From positions 310,001 through 374,000 of the forward strand of contig NZ_AP026769.1 in assembly GCF_026000295.1 (NCBI RefSeq): a DNA stretch of 64,000 nucleotides. The letters run 5' to 3'. The stretch comes from Helicobacter suis HS1. GTDB taxonomy: Bacteria; Campylobacterota; Campylobacteria; Campylobacterales; Helicobacteraceae. Positions 9,686-18,906 of this stretch are shown here, in pieces. Under the pieces are notes generated by a model, which ran no database searches, was not told where the DNA came from, and was given only the letters and a program-made list of their open reading frames with translations. The translations under genes and the position numbers were made by a program. The first letter of the stretch is position 1, and each line of letters opens with the position of its first letter.

Positions 9686-10140
9686 TTAGGGCACACTCCT
9701 AAGTAGCCTTGAGCTTGCAAGTTGTAGCACGATTAGACTAAAAAGCCCACTCATTTAATATTATTTATCATTAAAAATATTTTAAAACATTTTAAAACCT
9801 CTGCATTTAAGGTTTGCCTTTCACTCTTAGGGCGTGCAAATGCCCTAGAGTGCGCATGTGCAAGAAAAAGATATTTTTTTAAATCCATTTACTTTTGCAC
9901 CAAAAGCTTGTAAAAGCCCTACCACACGCGCTTTTAAACCCCTCTCTTAGTATCTTAATATTAGCTTAAATATTGAAAGTATCTCTTGAGCAAAACAGGT
10001 GAACTTCCCTATTTTAGGCACTTTAGTAAGGATACACACTTTAAATTTTAAGCTTAATTTTGATCTAACACTGGCTAGCTTGCGCTTTTCCTCTAAAAAT
10101 GCCATATTCAAGGTTATATTTAGCATCAAAGGACAGCCAC
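9686..10140. other. intergenic region with inverted repeat and short direct repeats
   Basis: About 450 bases without a convincing gene, AT-rich. It holds a direct repeat of ATTTTAAAAC at about 9776-9797 and an inverted repeat at 9822-9852 (CACTCTTAGGGC, 8-base loop GTGCAAAT, GCCCTAGAGTG, one bulge). Because it follows parA and its partner it could contain a partition site or a terminator plus the promoter of the next operon. Confidence 0.5.
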
Positions 10141-10356
10141 ATGCAAAAACCAGAGACAGAGGCACAAACAGAACCCCTAGCACTCACAGAGGGCAGTTAC
10201 CCACTAAGAAAAGAGGAGGTTTTAGAGTGGGCACAATATGGTGTGCCTTTGCAAGAGGAGCTAGAGCCCACATACCAAGCACCAAGCGCTCCGCCATTGC
10301 CTGATGAGCCTTGGCTAGATAGCATGAGCACAGAGGATGAGGGGCAAGAGTTTTAA
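10141..10356 (+). CDS. small acidic element protein of unknown function
   Basis: Not recognised. Seen: 71 aa from ATG 10141 (MQKPETEAQTEP), or 85 aa from an earlier ATG at 10099; the later one is preferred because AAAGGA lies about 8 bases upstream. The protein is acidic and Pro-rich with a PDEPWLDSM segment that resembles the PWLE/PWLD repeats near the end of the 520-aa protein at 12334-13896. It lies 11 bases upstream of the ArdC-like gene on the same strand. No membrane segment or basic tail. Confidence 0.55.
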   Translation: MQKPETEAQTEPLALTEGSYPLRKEEVLEWAQYGVPLQEELEPTYQAPSAPPLPDEPWLDSMSTEDEGQEF

Positions 10357-10366
10357 AAGAAGAATA

Positions 10367-10405
10367 CATGACAGATATGGCACATACTTGTTTGAAATGG
10401 AAAAA
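10367..10405 (+). repeat. 39-bp patch copied from 10812-10850 (offset 445)
   Basis: CATGACAGATATGGCACATA and the next 19 bases match the middle of the same gene. The patch supplies the apparent start codon of the ArdC-like ORF, so the natural N terminus has probably been overwritten. Confidence 0.88.
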
Positions 10406-11507
10406 AGCAATGGGTTTAACCGAACAAAAAACAGCCTTTAGAGATTTCCTAGCTAATGAAATTAATTTGGCTCTTGAGCAAGGCTTGACCTTTAAGCCCA
10501 ATAATAGAGCCTATAACACCTATTCAGGTAGTGCTTATAGTGGCTTGAACGCCTTGATTTTAGATGCTAAACAGCAAGAGGGCAATTATACTAGCAATGC
10601 GTGGATTAGTCTTGAGGAAGCCCAACACTTAGGAGCAGATTCTAGAGAGCTAGAGTTCATCCACAACAACACAGAGTCTAGCCAAAACCCTCAAGGCTCA
10701 ATCAAAAAGGCGAGCATTAGCTACATTAAGACCCATGAAATACAAAGTGTCCAAAAGAAAGACGCTAATGGCAATCCCATTCCCGTATTGGATGCCAATG
10801 GCAACCAACTCCATGACAGATATGGCACATACTTGTTTGAAATGGAAAAAGTGCGTGTAGAAATCCCCTCTAAATTAGAGATCAAGCATCTCTACAATAT
10901 AGAATGCTTTAAGAGCCTTGATCAAACACGCCTAAAACCTCTAGATTCTAATAGTCTTAAGTCTATGTATGTTGGACAGTACTTCTCCACAGAAAACCAA
11001 AATCTAGTGATTTACGATCTCTCCGCCAAGCTCACAGGAGCGCAATACCAAAGGGTGTTAGACTATGCAAGCCAGTATAACCAACACAACCAGCAACACT
11101 CTCAAGACAAGCAATACCCAAGAAATGCTCAGAATAGACAGCAATACCCACAGGGGCAAATACAAGGCGCTAAAGCTAACCAGCCACTCCAAAACAATAT
11201 GCCTTATGGTGCAAACCAACCACACCAGCAATACAGCCAACAATCCTTAAACCAAGCGCCTGAGTTCAACCAAACAAGCCAACATAACCAAGAAATAGCA
11301 ATGCCACAAGGATTGGCTACTCCAAATTCTGGAGAGGCAGATATGGTGCAGATGATGCGCACAATGATGCAACTGGTGCAAGAACAACACAAAACCATCC
11401 AAAAGATGGCTCAAGAGATCGCATGGCTTAAGCAACAGCAACACACCCAAAACAATGCCCTAAACGCAGTACACTTTGCAACTCCCTCTAAGGGGAGGGG
11501 GCGCTAA
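10368..11507 (+). CDS. ArdC-like antirestriction / ssDNA-binding protein with shared C-terminal module
   Basis: Seen: FRDFLANEINLALEQG, then SGLNALILDAKQQEG and NAWISLEEAQHLGA at about residues 55-85, which matches the N-terminal domain pattern of ArdC-type proteins (ssDNA-binding, antirestriction). ArdC of IncW plasmid pSa is known to travel with the transferred strand. The C-terminal half is Gln/Asn-rich. At about residues 325-357 it carries MVQMMRTMMQL and EQHKTIQKMAQEIAWLKQQQ, nearly the same as in the relaxase, and it ends ATPSKGRGR. The first 13 residues come from a copied patch, so the true start is unknown. It precedes the second Fic gene by 12 bases. Confidence 0.72.
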   Translation: MTDMAHTCLKWKKAMGLTEQKTAFRDFLANEINLALEQGLTFKPNNRAYNTYSGSAYSGLNALILDAKQQEGNYTSNAWISLEEAQHLGADSRELEFIHNNTESSQNPQGSIKKASISYIKTHEIQSVQKKDANGNPIPVLDANGNQLHDRYGTYLFEMEKVRVEIPSKLEIKHLYNIECFKSLDQTRLKPLDSNSLKSMYVGQYFSTENQNLVIYDLSAKLTGAQYQRVLDYASQYNQHNQQHSQDKQYPRNAQNRQQYPQGQIQGAKANQPLQNNMPYGANQPHQQYSQQSLNQAPEFNQTSQHNQEIAMPQGLATPNSGEADMVQMMRTMMQLVQEQHKTIQKMAQEIAWLKQQQHTQNNALNAVHFATPSKGRGR

Positions 11508-11519
11508 AGCAAAATTGCC

Positions 11520-12330
11520 ATGCACTACAATCCCCAATTCTTAGACCAGTTACAGATATTAAACTCAGAGCAAAAACAACAGCTAGAAGCTCTGAGTTTT
11601 AACTTTAATGATTTTGCAAAGATGCAGGGCTGTATTGATAAATTGCGCTTTGATTTTATCTATTCCTCCGCTCAGATTGAGGGCAACACCTATGATAAGT
11701 TAGATACACTCGCTTTACTAGAAGAGGGGCTAACTGCTGGGGGTAAGAAATATAGCGATGCTAAAATGATTTTAAATTTAAGAAATGCTTTTGATGTGAT
11801 TCTTTAAAGAGGATTTACCCATTAGTTTAGAGACTTGCCAAAAATTGCATGCTATTTTGTCTCAGGAACTAGTTTCTACTAACAATTGTGGGGTGATGCG
11901 TAACCACAATATTACTGGTATCACAGGCACTTCTTATCTACCCCTTGCATGTGGAGATAGACTCCATACAGAGATGAAGCACTTATTTAAACAATATGCT
12001 AGCCTTGATCACCCCTTTGAGCGGGCTATTTATTTGCACAATAATCTGTGCTATTTGCAATATTTTGAGGATTGCAACAAACGCACGGCAAGGTGTATGC
12101 AATTTTTATCTCTTAAAAATGATAATCAAATGCCATTGGTGCTTGTAGATGATGATCCAACGCTTTATAAGCAATACAGAGAAGCTTTGATTGTCTATTA
12201 CGAGAGAGGGGATTATCAGAACTACCTAGATTTTTTTATCCAAACCTATCAGAGAGAAGCCACATTTTTAAAAGAAGTGCAAGCATTGGCACACCATAAC
12301 CAAACTACACCTCATAGAAAGCGGAGATAA
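11520..12330 (+). pseudogene. Fic-family protein, frameshifted, catalytic His replaced
   Basis: Seen: two ORFs, 11520-11807 and 11845-12330, that join into one Fic protein if one T is removed from the TTT run at about 11803 (then reading VILKEDLPISLETCQKLH). The inhibitory motif SSAQIEGN lies at about residue 58. The catalytic loop reads LQYFEDCNKRTAR, with Gln where canonical Fic motifs have the catalytic His, so AMP transfer as known is doubtful even if the frame is intact. It ends TPHRKRR. Next gene follows after 3 bases. Either a decayed gene or one base-call error; the loop variant is independent of the frameshift. Confidence 0.82.
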
Positions 12331-12333
12331 AAA

Positions 12334-13896
12334 ATGGATAACTTCCTTAATGGCTTTTTGAAAGCGTGGCGCTCTTGGCGCAGTGATGGGAGGGAGGCTT
12401 TTATGCGTGCTTTTTTGCAGGAAGTGCAACAAGCCAAACCCCATGATTCAGAACATTTTTTTACACTCTTAAAACAAGAAATGCAGGCGGTGAGTGCTAC
12501 TAGAAGTGTAGCAGATCAACAAGACATCTTGGCAGTTAGTGATTATATAGACACCCTCAAAGAAGAGATGCAACACACTTTAGACAATACTTTAGAGCAA
12601 GCCCAGATAAAGCCAGAGTTATTAGAGCGTAGTAAGAGCGCTACTGGGCAGATAGAGCAACAAGAGGCCCAACAATTGACACCATTGTTCCAAGGGCTCC
12701 AAGAGCAACAACAAATAATCCACAAGATGGCTCAAGAGATTGCACGGCTCAAAGTCCCACAACTCCCAGAGAGCTTAGAAGAACAAGAGCTCCTACAAAG
12801 CATTTCAATTTTTAAAGATGAAATCCAAGAGATAGTAACAGAACAACCAAACAGATTAGAGCAAGAGTTAGAAACATCTGAAACTAAAAACTTGGTAGGG
12901 CAAAGCCCAGAGAGTAACTTAAAAGCAGTAAGCCAGTCTGAGCAGTTGGATAAGTCAGAACAAGGCTTAGAGGTAACTAACAAGACCCCAGAGCCCAAAC
13001 AGACTCCACCACAAGCCACAGACATAGAAAACAAATATGCCAAACTGCACAGCTACTTCAAGCAAGTAGAACTAGATGTGCAACAAAAGCGCATCAAGAC
13101 CAAGTCTGATTTTAAAGAGAGTTTTTTAAATTATGCAAAGAGCCATATGACAGAGGATGAGCTCAAAGTCCTATTGGTGCTCTCACAAAAACAGCCTAGC
13201 AAGCTCACCCAAGAACACCTTAATCTCATTAATGACGCTTTAGAGCAAGCTCATGGCAATAAGCACATGCAAGATAGAGGCTTGCAATTGAGTGTCAAAG
13301 CCGTGTTAGGATACCCCTTAGAGACAGAGCACTACACCACCATCCAAAGCTATGTGCAACAATGCCAAGCAAGCTTAGAGCCTATGGATGGCAAGGTTGC
13401 TGGTGCGATGCATCAATATTTAGCAAAAATGCAAAAGAGCAGAGAAACCCCTACAGAAAGCCAAGCAAGCCAGCAAGAAGCAAGCCAAGCAATAAAAGCA
13501 ACAACAGAGCAAAGCCTAGATAGCACACCACCCACCACAGACAGATACCCAAACCAAGTCCAAACCAACAACCAAGCACAAACAACCCCTACTCTAAACA
13601 GCACAGCCCAGCAGGATGTAGAACAAAAGCCCAGTGTTCATCTAGGGTCTGCTACAACAAATAGTTACACCACTTCAGATGAACTAGACCAACAAGCACA
13701 GACCAATACTCAAGCCCAACCCGCTTTAAATAACATGCCAATACCTGAGCCGTGGATAGAATCCCAAAACTCTAGCAAGCCTTGGTTAGAGACGCAGACA
13801 CAAGATGCACAAGTATCCCATGCGCAAACAGCCCAGCAAGAAGTTCCAAAACCTTGGCTAGATGCTCCAGCAAAACCTAGAGGCAGAAGACGTTAA
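12334..13896 (+). CDS. 520-aa Gln-rich element protein with shared helical module and Arg-rich tail
   Basis: Not recognised as a known family. Seen: a short N-terminal region (NGFLKAWRSWRSDGREAF), the module LQEQQQIIHKMAQEIARLK at about residue 119 shared with the ArdC-like protein and the relaxase, a central helical part (about residues 230-370), and a long Gln/Thr/Pro-rich low-complexity region. Near the end are three related units, PEPWIES, SKPWLET and PKPWLDA, then the tail AKPRGRRR. Start ATG is 3 bases after the Fic stop, and its stop overlaps the next ATG by one base (TAATG), so it sits in a tight operon. The tail and module suggest a transferred substrate or substrate adaptor of the conjugation system; that is inference. 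Confidence 0.65.
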   Translation: MDNFLNGFLKAWRSWRSDGREAFMRAFLQEVQQAKPHDSEHFFTLLKQEMQAVSATRSVADQQDILAVSDYIDTLKEEMQHTLDNTLEQAQIKPELLERSKSATGQIEQQEAQQLTPLFQGLQEQQQIIHKMAQEIARLKVPQLPESLEEQELLQSISIFKDEIQEIVTEQPNRLEQELETSETKNLVGQSPESNLKAVSQSEQLDKSEQGLEVTNKTPEPKQTPPQATDIENKYAKLHSYFKQVELDVQQKRIKTKSDFKESFLNYAKSHMTEDELKVLLVLSQKQPSKLTQEHLNLINDALEQAHGNKHMQDRGLQLSVKAVLGYPLETEHYTTIQSYVQQCQASLEPMDGKVAGAMHQYLAKMQKSRETPTESQASQQEASQAIKATTEQSLDSTPPTTDRYPNQVQTNNQAQTTPTLNSTAQQDVEQKPSVHLGSATTNSYTTSDELDQQAQTNTQAQPALNNMPIPEPWIESQNSSKPWLETQTQDAQVSHAQTAQQEVPKPWLDAPAKPRGRRR

Positions 13897-14621
13897 TGGC
13901 TTATATCAAAGATGCGATTTATCTGCCCTTAGATAGCATTTTGCAAGACTTTGGTTATGTGAACCAGCCACTCACCACCCATATAGATGGCTCACCTAGA
14001 GAAAAACCCTTAAAAGAGCTTTGTGAGGGCTCTAAGGGCGTGCAAATGCTTGTGCCTTTCAATACAGAGGATAGAAGTGATAGAGGCAATATCATCAACT
14101 TTTGCCAAAAGCGCGGGTTAAGATTAGAGGATTTGATTAAGGGAGATGCACGCTACAGACCCAAGAGCTCTATAGCTTCTCAAACTAGTCAGCAGGAACA
14201 CAAGAGGTTTAAAGAGGATTTTAAAGCCTTGCCTCCTTATAATTTAGACAAGAGCCAACTTCTAAGAGATAGAGGCATTCAAGGCACTCTGTTTAAAAGC
14301 TACCAGCACTCTTTGAGGGCTGATAGACATAACAATCTGTGTGTGCCTAATTATCTTTGTGAAAATCAAAGACTTGTATTGAGTGCTGTGAGCAAACGCT
14401 TAAACCAGCCACTCACCACCCATATAGATGGCTCACCTAGAGAAAAACCCTTAAAAGAGCTTTGTGAGGGCTCTAAGGGCGTGCAAATGCTTGTGCCTAG
14501 TGGAGGCTTGAGAGCTGTGAAGTCTATTGTGATGACAGAGAGTATCTTAGATAGTATGACTTATTTGCAGATGAAGGGTTTAAACCCTGATACAACTCTA
14601 CTACTAGGCAGTGCAGGGTAG
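13896..14621 (+). pseudogene. TOPRIM/DUF3991-type primase-like protein, N-terminal part (ends at in-frame TAG)
   Basis: Seen: NIINFCQKRGLRLEDLIKG, then the DUF3991-like part and MTESILDSMTYLQMKGLNPD leading into LLLGSAG, the start of a TOPRIM-type fold seen in mobile-element replication proteins. The ORF ends at TAG 14619-14621, and the same frame continues at once (FGVDKIRAFVSALF) into the next ORF, so this is one 639-codon gene interrupted by a single nonsense codon. A 96-bp patch (13962-14057) keeps the frame but replaces about 32 residues by a copy of residues further down. It starts inside the stop of the preceding gene (TAATG). Confidence 0.7.
13962..14057 (+). repeat. 96-bp patch copied from 14403-14498 (offset 441)
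   Basis: AACCAGCCACTCACCACCCA and the following bases match 14403-14498. The later copy fits the protein family order (it leads into MTESILDSMTYLQ), so this one is taken as the copy. Confidence 0.88.
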
Positions 14622-14627
14622 TTTGGA

Positions 14628-15815
14628 GTGGACAAGATACGCGCTTTTGTGAGTGCATTATTCCAACAGATGAACCAAGACAAGAATCAAGCCTACCAGC
14701 AGTATGTGCAAGATGTGCAAGCCTATAAGCAGTGGAAGCGTTATGAAAAAGAGCAAGCCCAAAAGCCTAAAGACACGCAACCTAGCAGCAAGACTTTTAA
14801 AATTGCCTTTTCAAAACCTAAATACACAGACAAGCACAATCCTAAAGAGATGCCTGTGCAAGGTTGGCAAGAACAGAGTGTGAATACTCTAGCAGAGTTA
14901 GCACAAGTTATCAAATCCTCCCCTTATTCTGGTGCGGTGTTTGAGAAGGGTTATCGCAACGCTACTAATGCTAAGAGTTTTACCAATCTACTAATCTATG
15001 ACATTGACAATGACAAGGACAGCCCCCAACTCCCTCTCAAGCAGGCTCAAGATTTGTTAGAGAAACAAAGCATTGAAAGCTTGGTGATGCCCTCTAAGAG
15101 CCATCAGATAGAAAAGAACGGACACATCACTGATAGATATCGTATCCTCATCCCTACAGCACAACCTTTAGGCTGTTTAGATGCAAAAAGCTTTGTGGGA
15201 GTGAATAGCTTGGTGGCTAAGACTTTGGGGCTATATGCCTATGTAGACAAGAAAGTCTTAGTGGATAGGGGAAGGGCGTATTATAAGAGCCCTGAGAGTG
15301 CCGAGTCTGTGTTTGTGAAAGGCAAGATATTAGACATAGAGCCCTTCAAACAGCAAGTCTCTCAAAATCTCTTTGAGAAGAAAGTTCCTAGACAAGTATT
15401 CACCCCTCCTAGTGTAGTTAATCCCCCTGACTTATCTGTCAATGTCATTTTAGCTTGTGATAATGATGAGCAGGGGCAACGCTACACACAGGTGTTAGAG
15501 GAGATACTATTCAATCTTACCAATCAATTACCGGAAATCTACACCCCCTTTGCCAAAGATTGTAACGATGATCTCAGACTAAGCCAGATTATAGGGGAAA
15601 CAAGTGCAAACGCCAGTAGTGTGTATGGGTATGTTTCTAGGGGACTTGAGCAGTTAGAAAACCCCTATGTCTATACCAAGAGCAAAAGAGAGATTTTAGA
15701 GAAATTAGAAAATATTGCCACAATCAAAGATTTTAATACCAGCACTACAAACAGATTAGAAAAGGCACGCACACAGGTAGAATCAAAATTCAAAAAGAGA
15801 TGGCATGGAAAATAG
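14628..15815 (+). pseudogene. TOPRIM/primase-like protein, C-terminal part
   Basis: Seen: in the same frame as the preceding ORF. A Gln/Lys-rich helical stretch is followed by a domain with LLIYDIDNDKDSPQLP and SKSHQIEKNGHITDRYRILI (about residues 120-170), which has the Asp-x-Asp and His patterns of archaeo-eukaryotic primase-like replication proteins. It then returns to a TOPRIM-like end with VILACDNDEQGQRYT and KDCNDDLRLSQ. The primase-like part therefore appears inserted within a TOPRIM domain. The tail is KKRWHGK. The last 282 bases (15534-15815) are repeated at 42757-43038. The GTG at 14628 is only the first start after the nonsense codon. Family naming is tentative. Confidence 0.62.
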
Positions 15816-17126
15816 CATAGATAAGAATTTAAGCATATACGACACCATCTTATCTTTCTTTGTCTCACCCTCACAAAAGCTAACGGGTGATTTAGCAAAA
15901 TCTATAACAGACCTTTTCCATGTCCAACTGAGTCTGAACATTATCATCTCCTTTTTGTTTATGTGGTGGGCATATCGGCGGCTTAAAGAGGGCGATATTT
16001 TCCAACTGAAAACCTTAATGGGTGTATTAGTTTTCTTTGTGTTTATGGGAGTGTTGAATTGGGCTATAGGACAGCCTATAGAATTTATGACAAAAATAAG
16101 AGAGATCATTACAACACCTGCTAATGCCTTGAGCAATGTGATTAGTGTTGCTATCAACAAGGGAGCATTTAATGGGGCTAATCAATTACTCCAACAGCAA
16201 AATAAGGATATGGGAGGACATTGGTAAATAGCACCTATTACACTATTACACACCTCTATGATTCTGTATTCCACGATTTAGGTTTCAAGCTATTTTTTCA
16301 AGTTTTTCCACAACTAATTGTATTTTTGTTATTGGTTGTGGCACAAATCTTGTTTTTAGGACTGGTGCTTATTATTGTGTTACTAGTCTCTGTAGAAATG
16401 GCTATTTGGCTAGCTTTAGGCATTGTGGTCTTGCCTTTAGCATTATTCCCCCAAACTAAGGGGATGTTGTTTAGCTATTTGAAAAAATTAATATCTCTGA
16501 CTTTCTACCAGCCTTGTATGACTTTAGTAGCATTTTTCAATTTGCAGGTTTTAAACTTCATCACGATAAGAATTCCTACAAGAAATGAGCTAGAGGCGGG
16601 AGCATTTAATGGGGCTAATCAATTACTCCAACAGCAAAATAAGGATATGGGAGGATTTTTAGACATCATCGGCTATTTCATTATCATTATTTTGGCTTCT
16701 ATGATTTGCTTCTATCTTGTCAAACGCATCCCAGACTTTATCAACAATATTTTTGGCACAAGCGGAGGCGTGGGGGCTATCACTGAGATGATGCAAAAAA
16801 TAGGCATGACAGCTGGAGGTGTGGTTGTAGGAGGCTCTATGGTAATGGCAGCTAATAAAATGAGCCAAGCTTACCAAAGTGCAGGAGGAGGGTTAGCAGG
16901 TCTAAGAGCAGGTCTAGGGGCTCTAGCTACAATGGGAGCAACAGGGGGCTTGAGCGCTCTAACAGACAAAGAGGCGCTGAGCTCTGGAGTGAAGTTTGGC
17001 GTGCAGAGTATCAAAAGTGCTTTAGGTATGGGACAAAATAGCCATCCTGAATCTGTAAGTCATAGTGTGAGTGCTAGCAATACTAAGGGTGGTGAAAATA
17101 CGACTGAAAGGAATGATCTACAATGA
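15805..17126 (+). pseudogene. virB6: VirB6/TrbL-like inner-membrane conjugation protein, copy 1, disrupted
   Basis: VirB6 spans the inner membrane and helps form the type IV secretion channel. Seen: two ORFs (15805-16227 and 16221-17126) equal to the intact 440-aa protein at 43028-44350 except that codons for about 20 residues are replaced by a 58-bp copy of 16598-16655, which shifts the frame by one base. Hydrophobic segments such as LLLVVAQILFLGLVLIIVLL remain. A Gly/Ala-rich C-terminal region follows. The stop of this gene overlaps the next ATG (CAATGAG). Confidence 0.88.
16161..16218 (+). repeat. 58-bp patch copied from 16598-16655 (offset 437), replacing 59 native bases
   Basis: The only patch whose native sequence can be read: copy 2 of the element has 59 different bases at 43385-43443 in the same position. 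This shows replacement, not simple insertion, with a one-base length loss. Confidence 0.93.
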
Positions 17127-17542
17127 GCAGTTTAGAAATGCTTCAGAACTTAGAGAGGACATTGAACGAGAAAAAGCAAGAGCAGGAACAACGGATTCAA
17201 GAACAAGTCAATCAAATCACAGACAAACTCATGGAAACACTCATCAAAACTGCAGAGAACAGATTGGATCATATCACAGACAAACTCATAGAGAGTGCAG
17301 AGAGTAGGTTAAAGACCTTGGAAAGATTGCAGAGGGATGCGTTGGAAAGATCATTGCGCATCAGTGAAGACTCGTTGCGTATTGCTCGGACATATGTGCA
17401 AACCTTGATAGAAAGCACAAAGTCATTGCACACAAACACCACCGCCATACAAAGGTTGGTGCAGGGTATGCAACACACACAAACACCCAACACGCAGAGC
17501 TCAAAAGCCAAGCCCAAAAGAAAAAAGCGCCACCAACGCTAA
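17123..17542 (+). CDS. small coiled-coil element protein with basic tail
   Basis: Not recognised. Seen: 139 aa, almost wholly helical with heptad-like repeats (RLDHITDKLIESAESRLKTL, ERSLRISEDSLRIARTYVQT) and a basic end KPKRKKRHQR. The ATG overlaps the virB6 stop, so it is translationally coupled to it. In copy 2 only the first codons survive (ATGAGCAACTGG then a stop) before a Fic gene in reverse orientation. Its place after virB6 suggests a part in the transfer apparatus or a substrate of it. Confidence 0.6.
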   Translation: MSSLEMLQNLERTLNEKKQEQEQRIQEQVNQITDKLMETLIKTAENRLDHITDKLIESAESRLKTLERLQRDALERSLRISEDSLRIARTYVQTLIESTKSLHTNTTAIQRLVQGMQHTQTPNTQSSKAKPKRKKRHQR

Positions 17543-17581
17543 AAGCCATTAAGTTTAAGAGGAAAAACAACAAAGAGACCC

Positions 17582-17587
17582 TATAAT
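17582..17587 (+). promoter_or_regulatory. -10 box for the EexN-like lipoprotein gene
   Basis: TATAAT lies 35 bases upstream of the GTG at 17622 and overlaps the more distal ATG at 17586. This supports the GTG as the true start. Confidence 0.45.
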
Positions 17588-17621
17588 GCCCTTTTTCAAG
17601 TATCCTTGTGGAGGTTGGTTG

Positions 17622-18230
17622 GTGAAACGGCAGGTTATAACTGTTTTAGGCTCTGTGGCTCTAGCCTCTTGTCTTGTCTCCCCCCTGATGGCTTTCAAAA
17701 GTGCTGAATACTATGCCACTCACAACGAGGAGTGCAAAAGGGTGCTTAAAAAGTGCGATGATCTGGCTGTGAGTGCCTTGCAACAAGGAAAAGACTTGAG
17801 CAAGGAGCAAAAGAGCATGTGTGGGAATGCTGAGTGGGGTCAACGCTTGTATAGTGAACGCTTGCGCACGCAAAGAGCTAAAGTAGCAAATCAAAAGCGC
17901 CAGAATGCGCGCGAGAACGCCACCCAGATTCTGGCCAAGTGCTATACAAAGATGGCAAATGGATTAGAAAGTGGTGTGGATTATCTTAAGAAAGACAAGA
18001 CCTGTAAGTCTTATGTTGAGCGAAGTATCACGCAAAACCCTCTAGGCCTTTATGGTAGTGGGATTCCTCACTTTCCCCTCACTACACAGATAACTTGGGC
18101 TACAGGAGACAAGATAAAACTCATCAGGTGTTATAGGCTTTTTGCTCAAAATCTTGCTAAAAATCAGAGTTACGAGCCTCTGGGCAAGTTACACAGCGAG
18201 TGCCAAGCCGAAATAAATGCGCTATTCTAG
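17622..18230 (+). CDS. EexN-like entry-exclusion lipoprotein, allele 1
   Basis: Entry-exclusion lipoproteins stop a cell that carries a conjugative element from receiving the same element again. Seen: signal peptide with lipobox LASC, then KSAEYYATHNEECKRVLKKC, the Tyr-Tyr-x-x-His...Cys pattern of EexN proteins, and more Cys residues later. GTG 17622 is chosen: GGAGG precedes it by about 8 bases and a TATAAT box lies upstream. Related to the protein at 45270-45902 but clearly diverged after the signal peptide, although DNA on both sides of the two genes is nearly identical. EexN is normally about 80 aa; this one is near 200 aa, so the extra C-terminal part is unexplained. Confidence 0.65.
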   Translation: MKRQVITVLGSVALASCLVSPLMAFKSAEYYATHNEECKRVLKKCDDLAVSALQQGKDLSKEQKSMCGNAEWGQRLYSERLRTQRAKVANQKRQNARENATQILAKCYTKMANGLESGVDYLKKDKTCKSYVERSITQNPLGLYGSGIPHFPLTTQITWATGDKIKLIRCYRLFAQNLAKNQSYEPLGKLHSECQAEINALF

Positions 18231-18243
18231 TGCCTAGTCTTCG

Positions 18244-18906
18244 CTAGAAGCTAGAATTTCCCCATTGCCACACAATACGCCCTTGGGCATCTCTGTTGAC
18301 TTTTTCTAACACGGGGCATTGCACGCTCTGACATATAGAGCTCCTGCTCTTGGCATTTTTCATCTTACTTGTGTTGAGGCTATCGCTGGTAGCATGTGCG
18401 AGGCGATCTTGCTGGGTGAGAAAAGCCATGAGGTTTGATTGCATCGCCATTGTCTTATTCAAAAACAAAAGCTGGTTAGTGATCTCTCTTAAATACTGGA
18501 GGGTGAGAGTTCTGATTTTTTGGTTATAGTCTGCAAGAACTTGAGATTGGGCATCCTTGTCTTGAGCACCAACTAAAGCTTCTTGAAATTCCTTAGTGGT
18601 TTGATCCAAATCGTTAGAAAGCTTGTCTTTATTAAGCAAGATAGGCTCACAAGTGTGGGTTTCTGGATTTTCTCTACAATACTGGATTTTTTGTGGGTTG
18701 TCATTGGCATTTTTATCAGTTACGCCTAATTCTGCTCTGAGTGTATCTAATCTTGCCATCAAAGGTTGGATTTTTAGCTGCAGGGCGTTTTCCTCTTTGA
18801 TTTTTTGTTGTAACCGGTTATAGGCCTTTTGCAAGCGTATCTGATTGACTTTTTGCCAATCCCCTCTAAGAATTGCCTTAGATTCCTCTATGGGTGAGAT
18901 TATCAT
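18244..18906 (-). CDS. conjugation protein following the VirB5-like gene, copy 1
   Basis: Not recognised with confidence. Seen: a mainly helical protein with several Cys residues (IQYCRENPETHTCEP, SICQSVQCPVLEK), no clear signal peptide. It overlaps the end of the upstream VirB5-like gene. An AGGAGG lies 12 bases before the ATG at 18906 (MIISPIEESK); longer starts at 18918 or 18930 exist but sit on or before the SD. Translational coupling is likely. Alternatively the two ORFs are one TrbJ-like protein split by a frameshift, but the same arrangement is in both copies. It is convergent with the EexN-like gene. Confidence 0.6.
   Translation of the reverse strand: MIISPIEESKAILRGDWQKVNQIRLQKAYNRLQQKIKEENALQLKIQPLMARLDTLRAELGVTDKNANDNPQKIQYCRENPETHTCEPILLNKDKLSNDLDQTTKEFQEALVGAQDKDAQSQVLADYNQKIRTLTLQYLREITNQLLFLNKTMAMQSNLMAFLTQQDRLAHATSDSLNTSKMKNAKSRSSICQSVQCPVLEKVNRDAQGRIVWQWGNSSF

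Larger units (their letters stand above)
15534..17129 (+). repeat. large direct repeat block A, copy 1 (other copy 42757-44353)
   Basis: Nearly identical to 42757-44353, covering the 3' end of the primase-like gene and all of virB6. The clear difference is at 16161-16218, where copy 1 has a 58-bp patch in place of 59 bp of virB6. The two diverge just after the ATGAGCA that starts the next gene. Confidence 0.93.

Noticed and set aside
9999-10304. 101-codon ORF overlapping the small acidic protein gene
   Set aside because: Runs in another frame through the better-supported gene at 10141-10356 and through the ribosome binding site region.
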